Origin: Pseudoduganella flava
Lineage (GTDB): Bacteria > Pseudomonadota > Gammaproteobacteria > Burkholderiales > Burkholderiaceae_D
Assembly: GCF_007830495.1 (NCBI RefSeq)
Contig: NZ_VLKW01000004.1
Coordinates: 310,001 to 374,000 of the forward strand
Reading direction: 5' to 3'
Length of the DNA: 64,000 nt
Of the stretch, positions 1 through 11,442 are shown piece after piece. The notes under the pieces are model-generated. The model saw only the letters and a list, made by a program, of their open reading frames with translations, ran no database searches and was not told the DNA's origin. The translations under genes and the position numbers were made by a program. Every line of letters begins with the position of its first letter. Position 1 is the stretch's first letter.

Positions 1-1838
1 GCGACGCCGGCAAGGCGCTCGGCGTCGATCTCGCCATCGTCGAGAAGGTGGCGAAATCGCACCACTGGTTCGACAGCAAGCACGAACTCCTGAACCGCTT
101 CGCCGAATGCGGGCTCGATCCGGATACGTCGCTGGCGCACCAGTGGGCCAGCCTGGCGCAGAAGATGCTGGGCTTCCCGCGCCACCTGTCGCAGCACGTG
201 GGCGGCTTCGTCATCGCGCAGGACAAGCTGTCGCGCCTCGTGCCGATCGAGAACGCGACGATGAAGGACCGCAGCGTGATCCAGTGGGACAAGGACGACC
301 TGGAGGAACTCGGACTCCTGAAGGTCGACGTGCTGGCGCTGGGCATGCTGTCGGCATTGCGCCGCGCGCTCGACCTGATCGGCCAGCGCCGCGGCGAGGA
401 ATTCCGCATGCAGGACATCCCGCGCGACGACACGGCCACCTACGACATGATGTGCGCGGCCGATACGGTGGGCGTGTTCCAGATCGAGTCGCGCGCGCAG
501 ATGACGATGCTGCCGCGGCTGCGGCCGCGCCGCTTCTACGACCTCGTCATCGAGGTGGCGCTGGTGCGGCCCGGCCCGATCCAGGGCGGCATGGTGCACC
601 CTTACCTGCAGCGCCGGCTCGACCCCACGCTGGTCGATTACCCTGAAGGCCTGGAGGCGGCGCTGGAGCGCACGCTGGGCGTGCCGATCTTCCAGGAACA
701 GGTGATGCAGGTGGCGATGATCGCGGCCGGCTTCTCGGCGGGCGAGGCGGACCAGCTGCGCCGCGCGATGGCCGCGTGGAAGCGCAAGGGCGGCATGGAC
801 AAGTACCGCGGCCGCATCATCGACGGCATGACGGAGCGCGGCTACGACGTGGAGTTCGCCGAACGCATCTGCGAACAGATCCAGGGCTTCGGCGAATACG
901 GCTTCCCGGAATCGCACGCGGCCAGCTTCGCGCTGCTGACGTACGTGAGCTCGTGGATCAAGTGCCACGAGCCGGCCGCGTTCCTGTGCGCGCTGCTGAA
1001 CAGCCAGCCGATGGGCTTTTATGGGCCGTCGCAGCTGGTGCAGGATGCGAAGCGCCACGGCGTCGAGGTGCGGCCGATCGACGTCACCGTCAGCGGCTGG
1101 GATTCGAGCCTGGAAGAGCAGGGCGCCGGCCAGCCGGCGGTGCGCCTGGGCCTGTCGCTGCTGCGCGGCATGCGCGCCGAGGCGGCCGAACGGATCGAGA
1201 TGGTGCGTGCGATGCGGCCGTTCGCCGACGTGGCCGACATGGCGCGCCGCGCGCAGCTGGACCGGCACGACCTGCAGGTGCTGGCCGGCGCGAACGCGCT
1301 GGCAAGCCTGGCGGGCAACCGCCGCCAGGCGCTGTGGGAAGCCGTCGGCGCGGTGCCGGACAAGGACTTGCTGCGCCCCACCCAACCGGTGGAGGAAGCG
1401 CCGCGCCTCGTCGCGCCGAGCGAAGGCGACGACATCATCGGCGACTACCGTTCGGCGGGCCTGACCCTGGGCCGGCATCCGGTGGCGCTGCTGCGCCCCG
1501 CATTGCTGGCCAAGCGCTTCCTGCCGGCCGACGTGCTGAACACGTTCGCGGACGGCCAGCTGGCGCGCGGCGCCGGCATCGTCACCGTGCGCCAGCGCCC
1601 CGGCACGGCGAAGGGCGTGCTGTTCATCACGATCGAGGACGAGACGGGCAACGTCAACGTGATCGTCTGGCCGGACCTTGTCGACAAGTTCCGGCGCGAG
1701 GTGCTGGGCGCGTCGCTGCTGGGCGTGTACGGCGTGTGGCAGCAGGAAGGCATCGTGCGGCACCTCGTCGCGAAGCGGCTGGTGGACCTGTCGCACCTGC
1801 TGGGACGGCTGCCGACGTCGAGCCGCGATTTCTGTTGA
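1..1838 (+). CDS. dnaE2: Error-prone DNA polymerase DnaE2, C-terminal part (5' end outside window)
   Basis: DnaE2 is the C-family polymerase that works with ImuA/ImuB in SOS-induced translesion synthesis. The frame is open from base 3 and runs 611 residues to the stop, so the gene begins before the window; the GTG at 48 is internal. Visible are the later polymerase-core and fingers regions (VGVFQIESRAQMTMLPRLR, GFGEYGFPESHAASFALL), the helix-hairpin-helix zone, a C-terminal OB fold (GVLFITIEDETGNVNVIVWP) and the tail LPTSSRDFC, which I know as typical of DnaE2 rather than replicative DnaE1. The imuA-imuB genes expected upstream are not visible. Family call is firm; the SOS role is inferred from the family, since the promoter and any LexA box lie outside the window. 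Confidence 0.95.
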   Translation, partial: DAGKALGVDLAIVEKVAKSHHWFDSKHELLNRFAECGLDPDTSLAHQWASLAQKMLGFPRHLSQHVGGFVIAQDKLSRLVPIENATMKDRSVIQWDKDDLEELGLLKVDVLALGMLSALRRALDLIGQRRGEEFRMQDIPRDDTATYDMMCAADTVGVFQIESRAQMTMLPRLRPRRFYDLVIEVALVRPGPIQGGMVHPYLQRRLDPTLVDYPEGLEAALERTLGVPIFQEQVMQVAMIAAGFSAGEADQLRRAMAAWKRKGGMDKYRGRIIDGMTERGYDVEFAERICEQIQGFGEYGFPESHAASFALLTYVSSWIKCHEPAAFLCALLNSQPMGFYGPSQLVQDAKRHGVEVRPIDVTVSGWDSSLEEQGAGQPAVRLGLSLLRGMRAEAAERIEMVRAMRPFADVADMARRAQLDRHDLQVLAGANALASLAGNRRQALWEAVGAVPDKDLLRPTQPVEEAPRLVAPSEGDDIIGDYRSAGLTLGRHPVALLRPALLAKRFLPADVLNTFADGQLARGAGIVTVRQRPGTAKGVLFITIEDETGNVNVIVWPDLVDKFRREVLGASLLGVYGVWQQEGIVRHLVAKRLVDLSHLLGRLPTSSRDFC

Positions 1839-1911
1839 GGGGAGAGCCGTTCGCAGGGGGGCCTGCAAATGCGGTAGCATGTCGTTTTGCTACGATTTCG
1901 AGGAGAACACC

Positions 1912-2352
1912 ATGACCGGGCAAACCCAGACCCAGCATGCGCTCGTTGCGCTGCGCATCGAGGTCACGCCGTACAGCTACGACCAGCGCATGGTCCAGTT
2001 CACGGCCACCAGCGACACGGGCGCCGTGGCGCCGCTGACCGTGCAGGTATCTGATACGACGATGACGCAGGCGCATGACGCGTTCGCCGCCGTGGCGGCG
2101 CACTCTTCGACGGCGGAAAGCGGCTTCGCATTCGGCCGTGGCGACAGCGACCGCGTGGCGTTCGAATTCACCGGCTACACGGCCGGCCGGTTCGGTCTGC
2201 GCTGCACGTTCGCCTACGCCGGCGCCGCGGGCTACAACACCGTGACCCTGACCGCCCAGGTCAGCGACGCATCGCTGGGCCGCCTCGTCGACGGCTTCGG
2301 CCAGCTGCAGGGCGTCGAAGAAGGCTCGTTCGACTGGACCGTGGCAGGCTGA
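1912..2352 (+). CDS. Hypothetical protein (146 aa)
   Basis: I do not recognise this protein. It starts at ATG behind a good AGGAG at 1901-1905, 73 bases after dnaE2. It has no signal peptide or membrane segment and is rich in Thr, Ala, Phe and Gly with alternating beta-strand-like stretches (VALRIEVTPYSY, VAFEFTGYTAGRFGLRCTF, TVTLTAQVSD), suggesting a compact soluble beta protein. It ends in FDWTVAG. GC content and codon use match its neighbours, so it looks native. It may share no function with dnaE2; nothing in the context assigns a role. Confidence 0.7.
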   Translation: MTGQTQTQHALVALRIEVTPYSYDQRMVQFTATSDTGAVAPLTVQVSDTTMTQAHDAFAAVAAHSSTAESGFAFGRGDSDRVAFEFTGYTAGRFGLRCTFAYAGAAGYNTVTLTAQVSDASLGRLVDGFGQLQGVEEGSFDWTVAG

Positions 2353-2368
2353 CGGTCACGCCCACCGG

Positions 2369-2391
2369 TGGACCGGTACTGTATCGGTCCA
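2369..2391. promoter_or_regulatory. Inverted repeat, possible regulator-binding site upstream of the GNAT pair
   Basis: Perfect 7-bp arms TGGACCG and CGGTCCA flank a 9-bp spacer that contains GTACTGTAT; a second ACTGTACC element lies about 20 bp downstream (2402-2410). The mix of GGACC and TACAGT half-sites resembles operators I associate with GntR/MocR-type regulators that often control acetyltransferase genes. No such regulator is in the window, so the assignment is tentative. Confidence 0.35.
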
Positions 2392-2466
2392 TCGGGCGGC
2401 CACTGTACCTGTCACCGCCCCGCGCGCCAGGTTACACTGGGCGCTCGCCCACTCCCTTCATGCGCC

Positions 2467-2988
2467 ATGCCAGACACTGCTTCGTTCCCCGCGACTGCAT
2501 TCCCTGCGACTTCATCCCGCGCTCCGCTGGCGATCCGCCACGCCGAGCTGCCGCGCGACCTGCCCATCGTGCGCGAACTGTTCCGCGAATACGCGGCCGA
2601 GCTGGGCGTGGACCTGTGCTTCCAGAACTTCGAAGAGGAGCTGGCGACGCTGCCGGGCAAATATGCCGCACCCCGTGGCCGCATCCTGATCGCCTGGGAT
2701 GGCGACAGCGCGGCCGGCTGCGTCGCGCTGCGCCCCGTCGACGCGGAGCGTGGCGAGATGAAGCGGCTGTATGTGCGGCCCGCCTACCGTGCCCGCAAGC
2801 TGGGGCGCGCGCTGGCCGAGCGCATCTGCGACGAGGCACGCGCCGCCGGTTATCGGGAGATCTGCCTCGACACGCTGGCGACGATGCAGGCCGCCGTCGG
2901 GCTGTACGAGCAGCTCGGCTTCCGGCCGATCGGGCCGTACGTGCACAATCCGCTGGAGGGCGTGCTGTTCCTCGGCCGGGTGCTGTGA
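2467..2988 (+). CDS. GNAT-family N-acetyltransferase
   Basis: Predicted 173-aa acetyl-CoA-dependent N-acetyltransferase of the GNAT superfamily; substrate unknown. The acetyl-CoA loop (motif A) is visible as MKRLYVRPAYRARKLGRALA with the R-x-x-G-x-A pattern, followed by motif B ending LYEQLGFRPIGPY. The first 20 residues (rich in Thr, Ala, Pro and Phe) look like a poorly conserved leader; the ATG at 2467 was chosen as the first in frame, and there is only a weak ribosome site. Its stop overlaps the start of the next GNAT gene by one base (TGATG), so the two are almost certainly one translation-coupled operon. Confidence 0.85.
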   Translation: MPDTASFPATAFPATSSRAPLAIRHAELPRDLPIVRELFREYAAELGVDLCFQNFEEELATLPGKYAAPRGRILIAWDGDSAAGCVALRPVDAERGEMKRLYVRPAYRARKLGRALAERICDEARAAGYREICLDTLATMQAAVGLYEQLGFRPIGPYVHNPLEGVLFLGRVL

Positions 2989-3461
2989 TGGAAGGCCTGG
3001 CGATCCGCCGGGCCGGCATCGACGACGCCGATGCGATCGGTGCGCTGATCGCCGATTTGCTGCCGTTCCTGACGTTGCACCCGGACGGCCGCGGCGCCGC
3101 AGGCTTCATCGCCAGCGTCGGCGCGCCAGCCCAGCGGCGCTACCTGGCGCAGCCGAACTTCCGCTATCACGTCGCCGCTGACGGCGGCAGCGCCATGCCG
3201 GCGGGCGTCGTCGCGATGCGCGACAACGGCCACCTGTTCCACCTGTTCGTGCGCCGCGACCTGCACGGCAGGGGCCTCGGCCGGCAGCTGTGGGAGTTCG
3301 CGCGCGACGAGGCGATCGCGCTGGGCAATCCGGGCACCTTCACGGTGAATGCTTCCGACCATGCGGTGGCCATGTATCGCCGGCTGGGCTTCGTGCCGGC
3401 CGCGCCGCGCGCCGAGCATGACGGCATCGCCTACCTGCCGATGCGCTGGCAGGCCGGCTGA
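2988..3461 (+). CDS. GNAT-family N-acetyltransferase
   Basis: Second acetyltransferase (157 aa) of a two-gene GNAT operon, coupled through TGATG to the gene before. The acetyl-CoA loop reads HLFVRRDLHGRGLGRQLWE (classic R-G-x-G-R) and is followed by the motif B segment VNASDHAVAMYRRLGFV, both in the positions expected for a single-domain GNAT. The N-terminal third is degenerate. It is not a copy of its neighbour, so the pair probably acts on different small molecules or proteins. Acceptor substrate cannot be read from sequence. Confidence 0.87.
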   Translation: MEGLAIRRAGIDDADAIGALIADLLPFLTLHPDGRGAAGFIASVGAPAQRRYLAQPNFRYHVAADGGSAMPAGVVAMRDNGHLFHLFVRRDLHGRGLGRQLWEFARDEAIALGNPGTFTVNASDHAVAMYRRLGFVPAAPRAEHDGIAYLPMRWQAG

Positions 3462-3478
3462 AGGGCGGCGTCTGCCGT

Positions 3479-4153
3479 TTAGCCAATCGTCCCGATCTGG
3501 ACGGTCTTGCCCTTGAAGACGTCTTCGACGCAGGCCGTGTTGTCGCTGCCGACCTTCGCCTGCACCGTCAGTTGCGGCACGCCGTCGACCAGCTCGGAGC
3601 CGTCGTCGTTGCGCACCACGATCTCGACGGTTTCGCCTGGCGCATAGTGCTCCGTCTCGACGTGCAGGTTCAGGTCCACGTAGTGCCGTGACACCGACTC
3701 GACCGGTGTGCGGTCCGGCCCATAGCTCCAGTAGATGCGCTTGACGGCTTTCTCCGCAGCCGGTTCGCTTGCCGCCGCATCGGCAGCCGGCTGTGTCGCC
3801 GCGGCCGCCGCCACTGCAGCCGCGGCGGCGGGCGCCGCACGCGCTGCGCTTGCGGACGCACCCTGAGCGCCGCCACCGCCACCGCCCGCCGCTTCGACGA
3901 CATCGGTGAACTGCGTCGGGATCAGCTTCGCGCCGCATGACGTCTTCATGCCCGCCACGGCGACACCCTTGCCGTAGATCGTCGTCGTGACGACGCCTTC
4001 GACGATCGGGAAATTGCCCTTGCACTTCGGGCAGTACACCTTGTGCCCGATGAACGCGATCGGCTTGCCGTGACAGATGTCGTTCGGCGACCCTTCCAGC
4101 ACCGTGCCGTCATGGTCCGTGCGGTCGCCCTTGCGGATGATTTCTCCAGCCAC
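3479..4153 (-). CDS. PAAR-domain protein with C-terminal extension (type VI secretion tip)
   Basis: PAAR proteins cap the VgrG spike of the type VI secretion system and carry or recruit effectors. The N-terminal ~80 residues look like the PAAR/DUF4150-like zinc fold (MAGEIIRKGDRTDHDGTVLE, then CHGKPIAFIGHKVYCPKC and MKTSCGAKLIP); paired His/Cys residues are the likely metal ligands. A Gly/Ala-rich linker (residues ~88-140) leads to a ~85-residue beta-rich domain (IYWSYGPDRTPVESVSRHYVD; YAPGETVEIVVRNDDGSELV) that I do not recognise. It is the third gene of the Tae4-like effector operon, nine bases after the putative immunity gene. No other T6SS structural gene is in the window, so this is an orphan module. 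Confidence 0.82.
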   Translation of the reverse strand: MAGEIIRKGDRTDHDGTVLEGSPNDICHGKPIAFIGHKVYCPKCKGNFPIVEGVVTTTIYGKGVAVAGMKTSCGAKLIPTQFTDVVEAAGGGGGGAQGASASAARAAPAAAAAVAAAAATQPAADAAASEPAAEKAVKRIYWSYGPDRTPVESVSRHYVDLNLHVETEHYAPGETVEIVVRNDDGSELVDGVPQLTVQAKVGSDNTACVEDVFKGKTVQIGTIG

Positions 4154-4162
4154 GTGATCTCC

Positions 4163-4819
4163 TCAGAGCTTGAAAGGGGAATCGGCGTTCGCGGCGCAGC
4201 GCAGCACCGGTACCGGCCCGCCGTTTTCCACGCTTGCCTTGCCGTTGGGGCAGGCCTGCTCCAGCGTCGGCAGCGGGTAGCGGCGCTTCACTTTCCCCGC
4301 CGTGTCGAACGCGATGCCGGTGCCGCCCACCAGCACGCTGTCGTGGCACTCCTGGTCCGTGCAATAGCGCACGCAGTCCTCACACGCCACGGCTTTGTCG
4401 TCGCGGAACGCCTGACATTGGTCGTATTGCGGCGGCACGAGCACGGTGAAGCGCCCGGCGACGAAATAGCCGCACTTCGTGGTGCCGGCTTGCCGCACGT
4501 CGAACCGGCCGATGCCATGTGCCGCCTGCGGGAAGTCGAAGTCGCCGGTGTGGCGGATGTTCGGCACGACGACGCGGCCGGTGCGGTCGACGGCCAGCAG
4601 TTCGCGCGGCTCGGCGATCAGCACCGTGGCCATGCCGTGCTCGTTCCATGCGAGCCGGCCGAGGTACTTCGGCTTGACCCGCCGCTCGCCGCCTTGGCCC
4701 GTGAAGCACTGCGCGCTCCACTCGGCGCCGCCGGCTGCGCGCGGGCAGGGCTCGGCGCCATGGGCTGCCGCCGCCCCGTGCAGCACGAACAACACCCCAA
4801 GCATCAGCGCGCGCATCAT
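4163..4819 (-). CDS. Exported WG-repeat-like protein, putative immunity protein of the Tae4-like effector
   Basis: 218-aa protein starting with a clear Sec signal peptide (MMRALMLGVLFVLHGAAAAHGA), so it should act in the periplasm, where Tae4 amidases cut peptidoglycan. The mature part has repeats of the kind found in WG-repeat proteins (YLGRLAWNEHGMATVLIAEP; GTTKCGYFVAGRFTVLVPPQYD) and about nine cysteines. The start codon overlaps the effector stop (ATGA), giving translational coupling. Known immunity proteins of Tae4 (Tai4) are small helical proteins, so this one would be a different immunity fold. The role rests on position, coupling and export; a structural accessory role is the alternative. 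Confidence 0.62.
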   Translation of the reverse strand: MMRALMLGVLFVLHGAAAAHGAEPCPRAAGGAEWSAQCFTGQGGERRVKPKYLGRLAWNEHGMATVLIAEPRELLAVDRTGRVVVPNIRHTGDFDFPQAAHGIGRFDVRQAGTTKCGYFVAGRFTVLVPPQYDQCQAFRDDKAVACEDCVRYCTDQECHDSVLVGGTGIAFDTAGKVKRRYPLPTLEQACPNGKASVENGGPVPVLRCAANADSPFKL

Positions 4820-5475
4820 TTCAGCTCCCAGAATTTGACCTTGGTGGTCTGGATGACCTTGTCGCCCGCGAGCATCGTCAGCCAGAAGTAGTAAGTGTTT
4901 TTCGACGCGTCGTCGTGGTCCGTCGCGTAGGCGAGCTGTTTCGCGCCGCCGTCCCACAGCGTGAAGTGGCCCGACGCGTCGCCCCAGCCGGCCACCTCGA
5001 AGACGACGATGCCGTTGCGGCCGGCCAGCTTCTTGTCCAGGAAGTCCTGGGCCAGCGCCACGCGCTGCTTGAACTGGGCGCCCATCGCGGCGTTGTCGCC
5101 GAACATCGAGGCGGGGATCACGGGCAGCGCCAGTTCCTCGTCCGCGCCCTTGAAGCGGTTCGCCAGTTCCGCCTTCAGGTCGCTGACGCGGATCCAGTAC
5201 GTGTAGCCGTCGCCGCCCTGCATCGAGCCGCCCGCGCTGGGCGCCTTGCCCAGCTTCAGGCCGCTGCGATTGAGGCCGTACGACATCCGCACGGCGCACG
5301 TGTTCTGGTAGGCCGGGTGTTCGTACAGCTTGACGAACTTGCCGCCGATCTTGCTGTCGTACAGCGTTGCGGTCGGGACGGTACTGTCGGGATAGTGCTG
5401 CTTCATGTCGGCCCATGCGGGCCGGCGCGCGGTCACCGAGGCGGAAGCGGTGGCCGACGTAGCGGTGATAGCCAA
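4816..5475 (-). CDS. tae4: Type VI secretion amidase effector, Tae4 family
   Basis: 219-aa peptidoglycan amidase (NlpC/P60-like cysteine peptidase) expected to be injected into rival cells. The Tae4 signature is visible: catalytic Cys60 in NTCAVRMSYGLNRSG and catalytic His170 in GWGDASGHFTLWDG, with the usual aromatic and Asp residues after it. There is no signal peptide, as expected of a T6SS cargo. I chose the TTG at 5475 because an AGGAAC ribosome site stands just before it and no ATG fits; a TATAAT on the minus strand (5509-5514) can serve as the -10. It heads a three-gene operon with a putative periplasmic immunity gene and a PAAR gene. Confidence 0.85.
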   Translation of the reverse strand: MAITATSATASASVTARRPAWADMKQHYPDSTVPTATLYDSKIGGKFVKLYEHPAYQNTCAVRMSYGLNRSGLKLGKAPSAGGSMQGGDGYTYWIRVSDLKAELANRFKGADEELALPVIPASMFGDNAAMGAQFKQRVALAQDFLDKKLAGRNGIVVFEVAGWGDASGHFTLWDGGAKQLAYATDHDDASKNTYYFWLTMLAGDKVIQTTKVKFWELK

Positions 5476-5551
5476 GTTCCTGTTCCTTCAAAGAAGTGTC
5501 AGGGCGAAATTATAGCTTTGATAAGAGTGGCGGGGGCAAGAGAGCACATAC

Positions 5552-5582
5552 AAAAAAACGCGCCCTCCCGAAGAAGGGCGCG
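5552..5582 (-). terminator. Rho-independent terminator of the PRC-barrel gene
   Basis: Perfect 8-bp stem (CGCGCCCT at 5559-5566 with AGGGCGCG at 5575-5582) with an 8-base loop; in the minus direction it is followed by seven T residues. It ends transcription from the PRC-barrel gene and insulates the effector operon, whose own -10 lies just beyond it. Confidence 0.8.
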
Positions 5583-5685
5583 CGACTGCCGCGGCGCGTC
5601 GTCGCCCGGCCGAAGCCGGCGGCCCGCGCAGGACGCAACCGGCAAGGGAGATGGCGGTCCCGGCGTCTACCGGGCCGCCATGCCA

Positions 5686-6114
5686 TCAGAGCACGCGGCC
5701 GGACGAGTGTCCGAGCGGCGAGCTGCTGCTGATTCCGTAGTAATTGTGGACTTCCGTTGCCCAGGACTGGTTGGCCATGTCGGGCCAGTGGTCCTTGTCG
5801 AAGCCGGGTGCGTTCTCGATGCGGTCCTTGTCGATGTTCAGGCGCAGCTGGTGGTTGGCCGTGTCCAGGGTCAGTGCTTCCCAAGGAATGGCGAACAGTT
5901 TCTCGCCGATCGTCAGCACGCCGCCGGAAGCCATCACCACATAGGCGACCTGGCCCGTCTGCATGTCGAGCATGATCTCCTTGACGGTGCCCAGGTGCTC
6001 GTCCTTCAGGTTGTGGATGTGGTCGCCGATCAGCGTGTCGGCACCCATCAGGCGCGGGCCCGGACCCTGGTGTCCCTGGTCGACGTAATTGCCATATGCA
6101 TCGCGTTCGTTCAT
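5686..6114 (-). CDS. PRC-barrel domain protein
   Basis: 142-aa soluble protein with one PRC-barrel (residues ~20-95: LMGADTLIGDHIHNLKDEHL, then EIMLDMQTGQVAYVVMASGG and KLFAIPWEALTLD), a small beta-barrel found in photosynthetic reaction-centre H subunits, RimM and many stress proteins. The C-terminal tail is short and polar. The start at 6114 is fixed by a perfect AGGAGG eight bases upstream; an ATG 27 bases earlier lacks a ribosome site. Homologues I know of are often osmotic or desiccation stress proteins, but no regulatory signal here proves this. Monocistronic, with its own terminator. Confidence 0.85.
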   Translation of the reverse strand: MNERDAYGNYVDQGHQGPGPRLMGADTLIGDHIHNLKDEHLGTVKEIMLDMQTGQVAYVVMASGGVLTIGEKLFAIPWEALTLDTANHQLRLNIDKDRIENAPGFDKDHWPDMANQSWATEVHNYYGISSSSPLGHSSGRVL

Positions 6115-6241
6115 GGTCGCCTCCTGTTGAAATAAAGGCATTTTCCGCGCGGGACAGTGGTCCGGTCTGTACGCTCCCGCACAGTGGACGGCCCCGCCGC
6201 CGGGGCGGCGAAGATGATAAAGCTGCCGGATTAAGCTATAA

Positions 6242-8814
<2,573 letters not shown>

Positions 8815-8818
8815 AAAC

Positions 8819-9188
8819 GTTCGCGAGCCACAGGCTCCGATGAAACCCAACGGCGTGAAGCCAGGGTCAGACCCGCCGGGGCTTTGCAGGCGGAGAGCAC
8901 CGCTCTCCGCCTGCAAAGCGGTGCTGGCATGCATGCCAGCACTCCCTCCTGACCCGTTTTTCTACCGCTCGCGAGCCGCAAGCCCCGTTAGAACCAACGA
9001 CGTGAAGCTGGGGTCAGACCCGCCGGGGCTTTGCAGGGGATTCGGAGAGCACCGCTCTCCGCCTGCAAAGCGGTGCTGGCATGCATGCCAGCACTCCCTC
9101 CTGACCCGTTTTTCTACCGCTCGCGAGCCGCAAGCCCCGTTAGAACCAACGACGTGAAGCTGGGGTCAGACCCGCCGGGTCTGACCCC
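8819..9188. repeat. Tandem palindromic repeat block between kdsA and eno
   Basis: Two nearly identical units of about 150 bp (8819-8966 and 8967-9118) plus a partial third (9119-9188). Each full unit begins at TCGCGAGCC, carries half of the GGGGTCAGACCC palindrome, then a hairpin and then a 22-bp palindrome with arm GTGCTGGCATG. In unit 1 the hairpin is a perfect 17-bp stem (8882-8898 with 8902-8918, three-base loop); unit 2 has a small insertion in its left arm. The only reading frames inside are repeat artefacts. The rest of the gap to eno (9189-9367) shows no gene and should hold the eno promoter. A related inverted copy lies downstream of the recQ-like gene. Confidence 0.9.
9162..9188. 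repeat. GGGGTCAGACCCG inverted repeat (copy 1)
   Basis: Perfect 13-bp arms (GGGGTCAGACCCG and its complement) around a single C. The same element with a T centre lies at 32117-32143. Half-copies occur at the same position of each tandem unit in this block. I recognise this as a common intergenic repeat of Oxalobacteraceae genomes. Confidence 0.85.
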
Positions 9189-9214
9189 GGTTTTGCGCCG
9201 TTGGTTTTTATTAG

Positions 9215-10651
<1,437 letters not shown>

Positions 10652-10666
10652 CAGCAACTCTCATTG

Positions 10667-10698
10667 CCGGCCGGGACTCCCGGCCGGTTCTTTATTTT
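10667..10698 (+). terminator. Rho-independent terminator after eno
   Basis: Nine-base GC stem (CCGGCCGGG at 10667-10675 with CCCGGCCGG at 10679-10687), three-base loop, then TTCTTTATTTTC. It ends two bases before the ftsB start, so ftsB is probably translated mainly from read-through transcripts, or from a start overlapping this element. Confidence 0.8.
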
Positions 10699-10700
10699 CT

Positions 10701-11045
10701 ATGCGTTTGATAACCCTTGCCCTGGCAGCGCTGCTGCTGCTGATCCAGTATCCGTTATGGTTGGGGAAGGGCGGATGGCTCCGCGTGAAGGACCTGGAAC
10801 AGCAGGTCGACGACGCCCATGCGAAAAACGACGAACTGAAGCGCCGCAACGGGAAGCTCGATTCGGAAGTGCGCGACCTGAAGGACGGCACTGGCGCCGT
10901 CGAGGAACGCGCGCGCTACGAGCTGTCGATGATCAAGCAGAACGAAATCTACGTGCAGATCCTGCACAAGGGCCAGATCCCTGGCGACGGCGCCACGCCT
11001 GCGCCGCCGGCGGCCGACGAGCCCGCCAAACCAGCCCGCCGCTGA
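10701..11045 (+). CDS. ftsB: Cell division protein FtsB
   Basis: Small bitopic divisome protein that joins FtsL and FtsQ at the septum. One N-terminal membrane helix (residues 3-20, [18 protein letters not shown]) is followed by the diagnostic LGKGGWLRV segment and a coiled coil ([20 protein letters not shown]) ending in [20 protein letters not shown], all hallmarks of FtsB. The 114 aa include a Pro/Ala-rich tail not needed for the fold. The start follows the eno terminator directly and no clear ribosome site is visible in front of it. Gene order eno-ftsB is as in many proteobacteria. Confidence 0.95.
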   Translation: MRLITLALAALLLLIQYPLWLGKGGWLRVKDLEQQVDDAHAKNDELKRRNGKLDSEVRDLKDGTGAVEERARYELSMIKQNEIYVQILHKGQIPGDGATPAPPAADEPAKPARR

Positions 11046-11442
11046 CACCCGCCTCCCGGCGCGCCTTCGCGCCGCCGTCCTTCGCGCCCGCATTGCTGCG
11101 GGACGGGAACGCGTAACTGCGTGCCTATGCGTAAGCAGAAACCCTCATGTATCCTATTTGCCTAGATAAATATAATTAGGCCTTCAGCGTTGCTCGCCCC
11201 TGCGCAAGCCCATGTAAGCATTTGAAGTCTTAAAACGTGGCCAGTGTTGGCTACCTGGTCAGCCAGACCTGCAATGCCGGCGGACGGCCGCCAGCCACCT
11301 CGCCGAACGCGGCACGATACGCCGAACCCCGGCATGTTCCCCCATGCCGTCGATCGATCAGTAAATCCCGAACACATCATCGCGCGCGCACCGTCCCTGG
11401 ACGGTCGGCTGCCGCTTTCTATGATTCCTGGAAGGACCCACC
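11046..11442. other. Intergenic region between ftsB and mqo
   Basis: About 400 bases without a supportable gene. It opens with a GC hairpin (CGGCGC at 11057-11062 with GCGCCG at 11069-11074) that lacks a T-tract, continues with an AT-rich part containing a small inverted repeat GCCTA/TAGGC around TATAAT (11160-11181), and ends with GGAAGGA, the ribosome site of mqo. The AT-rich part is the likely mqo promoter region; no -35 is convincing. Confidence 0.5.

Noticed and set aside
5496..5732. 78-codon plus-strand frame between the effector and PRC-barrel genes
   Set aside because: Runs through the minus-strand terminator and the PRC-barrel coding end; Arg/Pro-rich shadow with no ribosome site.
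8819..9188. CRISPR-like array
   Set aside because: Units are about 150 bp with internal palindromes and no unique spacers; no cas genes in the window.
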